A stretch of 13,713 nucleotides of DNA from Lachnospiraceae bacterium. Lineage in GTDB: Bacteria; Bacillota; Clostridia; Lachnospirales; Lachnospiraceae. A program made the position numbers and the translations under genes. Each line of letters starts with the position of its first letter. Position 1 is the stretch's first letter. The notes beneath the pieces are model-generated. The model saw nothing but the letters and a program-made list of their open reading frames with translations. It had not been told where the DNA came from and made no database searches. The DNA lies in NCBI GenBank assembly GCA_017961385.1, contig JAGCXJ010000139.1, positions 1 through 13,713 on the forward strand, written 5' to 3'. This document shows, in pieces, positions 1 through 6,045 of the stretch.

Positions 1-1553
1 GATTTCGCAAGTCTGAGCAGTCCCAGTCTGGAAGATGTAAACCAAAGATTTCCCTGATAATCATAGAGCATGTTGTCGATCGAATTATTGAAATCGTTCG
101 TATTTAATGTGTGATAACCCTTTGCATCTATATATGAAACACCGCTGTCGGTTGATATGAATAGAGTTCCGTCACTCATATAGTTAAGATTGTTTATGCT
201 CTTAACGTCCCTGCATGTCATGACATCAAGCTGATTAAAATATCCGTCAGAAATATCAAAGCTGTAAATACGATTTGTGGAGGTTCCGACCATCAGTTTT
301 CCGTCGGGCGCAAATGCGCAGCTTTTGAACTCATCCTCTTCCTCCTGATCCTTCAAGGCGGCTTTAACTATTCCATCACTAATAAGGAAGAGCTTTCCCT
401 CCGATGTGATCGTTACGACATTGCCTTTCTCATCCGCAGTAATGCTGTCGGCATATGTCACCTCCGGAAGTGTATCTGCAACCCTGATCCCGTTGTTCAT
501 AGCGATGATATGCATGCTGCCCGTAGTACCGACGTAATAATATCCGTCGGATGCACGAGTGATGCATCTTACCGAATTGGAGGTAAGTCCGCTTGACTGA
601 TCAAGGACATTTACGACCTTTTCTCTTATAACTATAGACAGTCCGTTATCGTTTGTACCGATCCACAGACGGCCTTCTTCATCCACATACAGACAGTTAA
701 CGTTCTTTACGGATTCATACTCATCGACCCATCTGAACTCACGTCCGTTGTAGCGATAAAGTCCCGCATACGTTCCTATCCAAAGTACTCCGTCATTAGT
801 CTGAGCTATGTCATTGGCTTCACCGCATGGCAGGCCGTTGTTTGCGCTGTATACGCTCTGGACATAGTCATTGTAATCAGGCAGATCTGCGCTTGTGACA
901 TTTTCCGCTTTTGCGTTAACAGGCATGGACATAATAAGACCAAATGACAGCAGTATCATCCCAGCAGCTGTCATATTGCTCTTTTCGCCCGTCTGGTTAT
1001 TACCATATTCATCTTTCTTGATCCGTCTGTAGAGTATGGCCAGATAAACTGTGGCGACTGTGATCACCTTGTCCGCAAATTCGATGGAGAGCTGCCCCAG
1101 AATACTGCAGACCAGATTAGGCCATTGTTTATCCAAAAGATAGTCAATAATGCCGTTAGCCCAGATGTTGCCCGTATAGCCATTATCAAACAAAAGATTG
1201 ATCGGCACAGAAACAAAAAGGGCTGTGAGCATGACCAGTGAAGCGGCTTTCATAAAGCCGTAGAAGCGGTCAAACCATTTCCTTTTAGCCGCGATACCTA
1301 TTATCACAGCCAATGCTATGCTCGTAATGGAATAGGCCGCTGAAAGACGATTGACCATACTGTATGCAAGATTTCCGGTAACACCTACCAGAGCACCGCA
1401 AACAGGTCCGCCTATATAAGCACATAACACGGTGCCAAGCGAATCTCCCCAGATAGGCAGATTAAACCGCACCGCAAAAAGCTTTCCGAATACATTCAGA
1501 CATGCACAGCCAGCAATGAACAGAATGATCCTACTCGTTTTCCATGTATTCAT
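1..1553 (-). CDS. ECF S-component-like membrane domain fused to regulator beta-propeller (3'-partial)
   Basis: The first 517 residues are visible; the reading frame is still open at the left edge, so the C-terminal output part is missing. Residues 8-176 hold about five hydrophobic segments. The stretch around 33-65 (LPIWGDSLGTVL, then IGGPVCGALVGVTGNL) resembles the membrane core of ECF-transporter S components. A sixth segment at about 194-212 ends in NAKAEN, so it looks like a signal peptide with an AxA site. Residues 245-517 contain about seven propeller strands of the Reg_prop kind (GVLWIGTYAGLYRYNG at 255-270, GRLWIGTNDNGL at 294-305, GNLWFTSSRLGLLRL at 501-515). Such propellers sit outside the membrane in one-protein sensors whose inner end is usually a kinase, GGDEF or similar domain; which one follows here cannot be seen. 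The ATG at 1553 is chosen for AAGGAGG at 1560-1566, 6 nt upstream. The propeller assignment is firm; the S-component likeness is a pattern match. Confidence 0.8.
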   Translation of the reverse strand, partial: MNTWKTSRIILFIAGCACLNVFGKLFAVRFNLPIWGDSLGTVLCAYIGGPVCGALVGVTGNLAYSMVNRLSAAYSITSIALAVIIGIAAKRKWFDRFYGFMKAASLVMLTALFVSVPINLLFDNGYTGNIWANGIIDYLLDKQWPNLVCSILGQLSIEFADKVITVATVYLAILYRRIKKDEYGNNQTGEKSNMTAAGMILLSFGLIMSMPVNAKAENVTSADLPDYNDYVQSVYSANNGLPCGEANDIAQTNDGVLWIGTYAGLYRYNGREFRWVDEYESVKNVNCLYVDEEGRLWIGTNDNGLSIVIREKVVNVLDQSSGLTSNSVRCITRASDGYYYVGTTGSMHIIAMNNGIRVADTLPEVTYADSITADEKGNVVTITSEGKLFLISDGIVKAALKDQEEEDEFKSCAFAPDGKLMVGTSTNRIYSFDISDGYFNQLDVMTCRDVKSINNLNYMSDGTLFISTDSGVSYIDAKGYHTLNTNDFNNSIDNMLYDYQGNLWFTSSRLGLLRLAK

Positions 1554-1559
1554 CAGTAT

Positions 1560-1566
1560 CCTCCTT
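1560..1566 (-). promoter_or_regulatory. Ribosome binding site of the membrane-propeller gene
   Basis: AAGGAGG on the minus strand lies 6 nt before the ATG at 1553 and fixes that start. The gene is open at the window edge, so the start rests on this site and on the hydrophobic N terminus that follows. Confidence 0.8.
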
Positions 1567-1589
1567 CATCCTTCTTCCCATTCACATAA

Positions 1590-1618
1590 ATTATATCAAG
1601 ATACTCACATCATGTAAA
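1590..1618 (-). promoter_or_regulatory. Sigma-70/A-type promoter for the membrane-propeller gene
   Basis: On the minus strand TTTACA (1613-1618) and TATAAT (1590-1595) are separated by exactly 17 nt, and TG stands one base before the -10 (TGATATAAT), an extended -10. Transcription should start near 1583, giving a leader of about 30 nt that holds the ribosome site. The promoter lies after the candidate hydA terminator, so the propeller gene can be expressed independently of the hydrogenase operon. Confidence 0.75.
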
Positions 1619-1636
1619 ACATTCAGTTATAGAACA

Positions 1637-1669
1637 GGCAGCACCCGATGTGTACCATAAGATGCTGCC
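1637..1669 (-). terminator. Candidate hairpin terminator after hydA
   Basis: On the minus strand GGCAGCATC pairs with the later GGGTGCTGCC (7 perfect pairs plus inner pairs including G-T wobbles). It begins 8 nt past the hydA stop codon. The following sequence, TGTTCTATAA, is only a weak U-tract, so termination may be partial or the hairpin may mainly protect the 3' end. Its position between hydA and an independent promoter supports the call. Confidence 0.45.
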
Positions 1670-1677
1670 ATTTCACT

Positions 1678-3456
1678 TTATTTTATATCATTGAATCCGA
1701 CTCTTTCAGCATATGTCGTGTGAAGGAGTTCATGTGCCTTGTGGCTGTTCGGCTCACCAAGGAACTTATCATAAAGCTCCTTAATCTGTGGATTGTTGTG
1801 TGACTGACGCAGAACCTGTCTCTCATCCTCACTGTAAAGAGCCTTAGCGCGTTTTTCCTTATATGTATCAAGAATGTCATCGTCCTCGTTAGGCAGGAAG
1901 AACTCGCGTACATAGGGCTGACCGCCGCCATTGATACATCCGCCCGGACATCCCATGATCTCGATGAACTGATACTTGCTCTTTCCGGCTCTTATTTCAT
2001 CCAAAAGGACTTTTGCTGATTTCATACCGGATGCTATCGCAACATTGACAGCATTACCGTTTATATCTATTGATGCTTCTCTTATTCCGGCATCATGGCC
2101 ACGGACTTCATTAAACTCAATAGGATCCGACTCCTTGCCAGTAAGCTTAAAATATACCGTACGAAGAGCTGCTTCCATTACACCGCCGGTAACACCGAAT
2201 ATAGCTGCTGCACCGGAATAGTCTCCCATGATATCCTGATCCCATTCCTCATCAGGAAGTCTGTCAAACATTATACCCGCTCTCTTGATCATACGTGCAA
2301 GCTCTCTTGTCGTGATGACCGCATCGACATCAGGAATGCCGTTGACTTTGAGCTGTTCACGCTGTTTTTCAAACTTCTTCGCCGTACATGGCATTACGGA
2401 TACAACGAATATATCCTCGGGATTAACGTCATTTTGCTTAGCCCAGTATGATTTGATTATAGCTCCCTGCATTTGATGAGGCGACTTGCATGATGACAGA
2501 TGAGGCAAAAGATCACCGTAGTTATACTCGGCATAGTTTACCCAGCCGGGAGAACAAGATGTGATCATAGGCAAAACTCCGCCGTTCTTTAATCTGTCAA
2601 GAAGCTCTGTTCCCTCTTCCATTATTGTAAGGTCTGCTCCGAAGTTTACGTCATATATCCTGCTGAAACCAAGACGTCTCATCGCAGCGATCATCTTTCC
2701 TGTAACCGGAGTACCGATCTTGTATCCGAATTCTTCACCTAAAGCTGCTCTTACAGCCGGAGCTGCCTGAGCTATAACGATCTTCTTTCCGTATCTTAAG
2801 GCATGATCGACCTTATCTATCTCTGAATGCTCCATGAGAGCACCCGTAGGACATACGTTTACGCACTGGCCGCACTGTATGCAGGGACTGTCATTGAACG
2901 AACGGTCATCCGCCGGTGCAACAAATGTATTAAAGCCTCTGTTCTCAAAGCCAAGTATACCGAGTCCGTGAGCGCTCTTGCATCTTTCGATACATCTTCC
3001 ACAAAGGATACATTTTGATGTATCCCTTACAAGACCGGGAGCGATCTCATCCAAATGCACCTCACTGTGTGAACCGCTGAATACTCCGCTTCTAGCGTCC
3101 GTGACATTGGCTACATGGAGCAGTTCGCATTTTCCGTTCTTATCGCAAGCCTGGCAGAACTGATTGTGGTCAGAGAGCAAAAGTTCTACACTCCTTCTTC
3201 TTGCTGCTACAGCCTCTGCTGATGAGATGCTTATCTCCATGCCGTCATTAACAGGGTATACGCAGCTTGCCACAAGCCCTCTTGCACCCTTTACTTCTAC
3301 AAGGCATACACGGCATGAGCCCTGAGAGCATTCTCCATGGTTAAAGTAGCAGAGGTGAGGTATCTCATAGCCACATTTTTTTGCTGCTTCCAAAATGGTG
3401 AGCCCCTCCTCCACCTGGTAAGGGATGCCCTCTATTTTAATATTGATCAAAGACAT
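1678..3456 (-). CDS. hydA: [FeFe]-hydrogenase catalytic subunit HydA
   Basis: This 592-residue cytoplasmic subunit carries the H-cluster and makes or consumes H2. In order it shows: an N-terminal [2Fe-2S] domain (Cys36, Cys48, Cys51, Cys65); a His-Cys [4Fe-4S] motif (His97, Cys101, Cys104, Cys110); two [4Fe-4S] clusters (Cys149/152/155/159 and 192/195/198/202); and the H domain with its three signatures, TSCSPGW at 299-305, MPCTAKKFE at 355-363 and EIMGCPGGCINGGGQP at 499-514. All expected cluster ligands are present and nothing is truncated. L1 reads TSCSPGW, with Ser where many monomeric clostridial enzymes have a second Cys. It is the third gene of hydCBA, 14 nt after hydB; its AAGGAGG (3466-3472) overlaps the hydB stop codon. 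The neighbouring HydB and HydC point to the trimeric electron-bifurcating type, which couples NADH and reduced ferredoxin to H2. Bifurcation itself is inferred from the family. Confidence 0.97.
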   Translation of the reverse strand: MSLINIKIEGIPYQVEEGLTILEAAKKCGYEIPHLCYFNHGECSQGSCRVCLVEVKGARGLVASCVYPVNDGMEISISSAEAVAARRRSVELLLSDHNQFCQACDKNGKCELLHVANVTDARSGVFSGSHSEVHLDEIAPGLVRDTSKCILCGRCIERCKSAHGLGILGFENRGFNTFVAPADDRSFNDSPCIQCGQCVNVCPTGALMEHSEIDKVDHALRYGKKIVIAQAAPAVRAALGEEFGYKIGTPVTGKMIAAMRRLGFSRIYDVNFGADLTIMEEGTELLDRLKNGGVLPMITSCSPGWVNYAEYNYGDLLPHLSSCKSPHQMQGAIIKSYWAKQNDVNPEDIFVVSVMPCTAKKFEKQREQLKVNGIPDVDAVITTRELARMIKRAGIMFDRLPDEEWDQDIMGDYSGAAAIFGVTGGVMEAALRTVYFKLTGKESDPIEFNEVRGHDAGIREASIDINGNAVNVAIASGMKSAKVLLDEIRAGKSKYQFIEIMGCPGGCINGGGQPYVREFFLPNEDDDILDTYKEKRAKALYSEDERQVLRQSHNNPQIKELYDKFLGEPNSHKAHELLHTTYAERVGFNDIK

Positions 3457-3470
3457 AATCCATTACCTCC

Positions 3471-5360
3471 TTAGTCCTTGGATATTGCATTGAATTTACA
3501 GTTACTCTTACAAAGTCCGCACTTAGCACACTTCTCCTGATCGATCTCAAATGAAGCGAGCTTGTGACCCTCGGCGATGTAATCGGTTCTTGAGATACAT
3601 CCTGCAGGACAGTTTCTCGCACATAATCCGCATCCGATGCAGATATCGGGATTGATCTTGTACTGGCTTAAGCTCTTGCATACATGGGCAGGACATTTCT
3701 TGTCCACGATATGCGAGATATACTCATCTCTGAAATGTGCAAGAGTAGAGTTTACCGGATTTGCAGCAGTCTGCCCAAGAGCACACAGCGAGTTCTTACG
3801 GATCGTCTTTGAAAGTTCTTCTAGAGTATCAAGGTCCTCTAGTTCTCCATTGCCCTCAGTGATCCTTGTAAGGATCTCAAGGATCCTCTTTGTTCCGACA
3901 CGACAGGGCGAGCATTTTCCGCAGCTTTCATCACAGATGAACTCCATGTAGAACTTGGCAACATCTACCATGCAGTTGTCCTCATCCATTACGATGGCTC
4001 CGCCCGAACCCATCATGGAACCCTTCTGTACGAGGTTATCAAAATCGATCGGCTCGTCAAGGTATTCCTCAGTAAGGCATCCTCCTGAGGGGCCTCCTGT
4101 CTGGATCGCCTTGAACTTCTTTCCGTTCGGTATGCCTCCTCCTATATCATAAATGAGCTCTCGAAGAGTTGTTCCCATAGGAACCTCAACAAGACCTACG
4201 TTATTGACTTTTCCGCCTAGAGCAAATACCTTGGTTCCCTTTGAGCCTTCAGTACCTACTTTGGCAAACTCTGCAGCGCCCTCTCTCATTATATAAGGCA
4301 CGCATGCAAGTGTCTCAACGTTGTTTACTATAGTAGGCTTTCCCCATAATCCCTTAACTGCAGGGAACGGAGGACGCGGTCTGGGCATTCCTCTCTTTCC
4401 TTCTATGGAATTGAGCAGTGCCGTCTCCTCACCGCAGACAAATGCACCTGCACCAAGTCTTATGTTGCAGTCAAAATCAAAACCGCTGCCAAGGATGTTC
4501 TTTCCAAGAAGTCCGGCTTCTCTAGCATTCTCTATAGCCTTTTTAAGACGTGCGACAGCTATCGGATACTCAGCACGAACATAGAAATATCCCTCGTGAG
4601 CTCCTATGGCATATCCGGCTATCATCATACCCTCTATTACCGCAAGAGGATTTCCTTCAAGGATGGAACGATCCATAAATGCACCCGGATCGCCTTCATC
4701 GCCGTTACATACTACATATTTTTCATCGCCTTCACTGGCAAGCGCAAACATCCATTTTCTTCCTGCAGGGAATCCGCCGCCGCCTCTTCCGCGAAGTCCT
4801 GAGAGCAATACCGTATCGGCTACTTCCTTGGGAGTCATAGCAAGAGCCTTCTTAAGTCCTTTGAACGCACCGTATCCGAGTGCCTCTCTTAGATCCTCGG
4901 GATTGATTACGCCGCAGCCGTGAAGAGCTATCCTGCGCTGTTTCTTATAAAAATTTATATCATCCTGCTTTGAGACCTTTTCATTTGAAACAGGATCAAC
5001 ATACAAAAGACGTTCTACGACCTCTCCGCGTCCGATATCGGAATCAACTATCTCCTCGACATCATCTATCGTAACCATTCTGTAAAGAGTATCCTCGGGA
5101 TATATCTTTACAAAAGGTCCCTGTGAACAGAATCCGAAACAGCCTGAAAGATTAATTGTTGCTTTTTCGTTAAGTCCTTTTTTTGCAAGAAGTTCCTTGA
5201 ACTTGGCAGTTATCTCCTTTGAATTGCTCGAAAGACATCCTGTTCCTCCGCAAAGAACAATATGACGCTTCTCGTCGGCACCGGAGATCTTGATCTCCAT
5301 CTCTTTTTCGCACTGTTGCGTGATCTTATCAAGTTCTTCCATTGAAGTAATCTGAATCAT
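3471..5360 (-). CDS. hydB: Hydrogenase NADH/flavin subunit HydB (NuoF-like)
   Basis: This 629-residue subunit should bind FMN and NAD(H) and pass electrons to HydA. Residues 34-80 form a thioredoxin-like [2Fe-2S] domain (Cys37, Cys42, Cys74, Cys78). The NuoF core follows: glycine-rich GLRGRGGGGFPAGRKW at 188-203, CNGDEGDPGAFMDR at 218-231, GAGAFVCGEETAL at 303-315, an SLBB region around 375-430, and a [4Fe-4S] site (Cys480, Cys483, Cys486, Cys526). The C terminus adds two ferredoxin-type clusters (Cys574/577/580/584 and Cys611/614/617/621). That arrangement is the HydB form rather than plain complex I NuoF. CPAHVC at 556-561, just before the ferredoxin domain, could hold a metal such as zinc and act as a hinge; that is inference. 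The ATG at 5358-5360 overlaps the hydC stop (ATGA), implying translational coupling; AAGGAGG at 5368-5374 lies 7 nt upstream. Confidence 0.97.
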   Translation of the reverse strand: MIQITSMEELDKITQQCEKEMEIKISGADEKRHIVLCGGTGCLSSNSKEITAKFKELLAKKGLNEKATINLSGCFGFCSQGPFVKIYPEDTLYRMVTIDDVEEIVDSDIGRGEVVERLLYVDPVSNEKVSKQDDINFYKKQRRIALHGCGVINPEDLREALGYGAFKGLKKALAMTPKEVADTVLLSGLRGRGGGGFPAGRKWMFALASEGDEKYVVCNGDEGDPGAFMDRSILEGNPLAVIEGMMIAGYAIGAHEGYFYVRAEYPIAVARLKKAIENAREAGLLGKNILGSGFDFDCNIRLGAGAFVCGEETALLNSIEGKRGMPRPRPPFPAVKGLWGKPTIVNNVETLACVPYIMREGAAEFAKVGTEGSKGTKVFALGGKVNNVGLVEVPMGTTLRELIYDIGGGIPNGKKFKAIQTGGPSGGCLTEEYLDEPIDFDNLVQKGSMMGSGGAIVMDEDNCMVDVAKFYMEFICDESCGKCSPCRVGTKRILEILTRITEGNGELEDLDTLEELSKTIRKNSLCALGQTAANPVNSTLAHFRDEYISHIVDKKCPAHVCKSLSQYKINPDICIGCGLCARNCPAGCISRTDYIAEGHKLASFEIDQEKCAKCGLCKSNCKFNAISKD

Positions 5361-5842
5361 GCCGATGCCTCCTTTCTGTAAGATGCGATAATATCTTCAA
5401 CGTGTTCAACATCAACCTTGGGATAAACCTTTCCGTTGATGCTTACAGCAGGTGCGATACCGCACGCTCCTATGCATCTTAGCGCATCAAGAGTAAAAAG
5501 GCCATCTTCAGTAGTCTGACCCGGCTTGATACCCAAAAGCTCAGAAAAACGATCTATAACGATCTGAGCACCTTTTACATAGCATGCCGTTCCAAGACAG
5601 CATCCTATAACATACTTTCCCTTCGGAGTAAGCGAGAAGAATGAATAAAATGTTACTACTCCATATATCTCAGCAACCGAAATACCGGTTTTTTCAGACA
5701 CCACTTCCTGAACCTCCAGCGGAATGTATCCGTATTCATTCTGGATATCGCTGAGGATCATCATCAACGGTGTTTTTTCTCCTTTATATCTGTCGCAGAT
5801 TTCCCTGATCTGTGCCTCTGCGGTGGCATTTAACTTACCCAT
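5357..5842 (-). CDS. hydC: Hydrogenase [2Fe-2S] subunit HydC (NuoE-like)
   Basis: This 161-residue subunit is the small thioredoxin-fold [2Fe-2S] partner of HydB, homologous to complex I NuoE. An N-terminal helical part (1-75, with GVVTFYSFF at 61-69) precedes the cluster ligands Cys82, Cys87, Cys123 and Cys127 (CLGTAC and CIGAC). In the complex it carries electrons near the flavin. The frame is open upstream to an ATG at 5977, but the start is placed at 5842. AGGAGG (5850-5855) lies 7 nt before it, the resulting length and N terminus (MGKLNATAEAQ) match the family, and the extra 45 codons fall on the operon promoter. It is the first gene of hydCBA and overlaps hydB by 4 nt. No maturation genes (hydE, hydF, hydG) are in the window. 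Confidence 0.95.
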   Translation of the reverse strand: MGKLNATAEAQIREICDRYKGEKTPLMMILSDIQNEYGYIPLEVQEVVSEKTGISVAEIYGVVTFYSFFSLTPKGKYVIGCCLGTACYVKGAQIVIDRFSELLGIKPGQTTEDGLFTLDALRCIGACGIAPAVSINGKVYPKVDVEHVEDIIASYRKEASA

Positions 5843-5849
5843 CACCGTA

Positions 5850-5855
5850 CCTCCT
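5850..5855 (-). promoter_or_regulatory. Ribosome binding site that decides the hydC start
   Basis: AGGAGG on the minus strand sits 7 nt before the ATG at 5842. No comparable site precedes the upstream in-frame ATG at 5977. Confidence 0.85.
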
Positions 5856-5882
5856 AACTTATATATAAAGCCGTATGTATCT

Positions 5883-5911
5883 ACTATATAGCGACCGTCA
5901 ATTTGTTGCAA
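5883..5911 (-). promoter_or_regulatory. Promoter of the hydCBA operon
   Basis: On the minus strand TTGCAA (5906-5911) and TATAGT (5883-5888) are 17 nt apart, a good match to the housekeeping sigma-factor pattern. The start would be near 5876, with a leader of about 33 nt. The DNA just upstream (5912-5940) is rich in A on this strand and could act as an UP element. A GTATGT/ACATAC inverted pair (5873-5878 and 5913-5918) brackets the promoter, but such short arms may be chance. Confidence 0.6.
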
Positions 5912-5963
5912 GACATACTTGTTTTTTTGTTGAATTTTTCTGAACTTGAATTGAGCAAATTTA

Positions 5964-5992
5964 TTAACATTCACCATAAAATATAGTATAAT
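5964..5992 (+). promoter_or_regulatory. Promoter of the chemoreceptor gene
   Basis: TTAACA (5964-5969) and TATAAT (5987-5992) are separated by 17 nt. Transcription would begin near 5999, which excludes an ATG at 5995 as the start and leaves a leader of about 47 nt. It is a housekeeping-type promoter; I see no sigma-28 (flagellar) pattern here, although many chemotaxis genes use one. Confidence 0.7.
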
Positions 5993-6033
5993 TTATGATG
6001 TCTTATGGCAGATTTACCATCTACTTATTTCAC

Positions 6034-6039
6034 GGAGGG
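6034..6039 (+). promoter_or_regulatory. Ribosome binding site that decides the chemoreceptor start
   Basis: GGAGGG lies 6 nt before the ATG at 6046. The in-frame ATG at 5995 has no such site and lies at or before the predicted transcription start. Confidence 0.85.
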
Positions 6040-6045
6040 AATATT

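Noticed and set aside
1432..1617. Short plus-strand open frame over the start of the membrane-propeller gene
   Set aside because: It runs antisense across a well-supported start, ribosome site and promoter, and shows no ribosome site of its own.
5955..5975. Rex (NADH-sensing) operator upstream of hydC
   Set aside because: Only one half resembles TTGTTAA (TGTTAAT on the minus strand); the second half-site is missing.
5843..5977. 45-codon N-terminal extension of hydC from the ATG at 5977
   Set aside because: It has no good ribosome site, is AT-rich, overlaps the operon promoter, and would make HydC longer than its family.
5995..6045. Chemoreceptor start at 5995 with 17 more residues
   Set aside because: It lies at or before the predicted transcription start and lacks a ribosome site, whereas the ATG at 6046 has GGAGGG 6 nt upstream.
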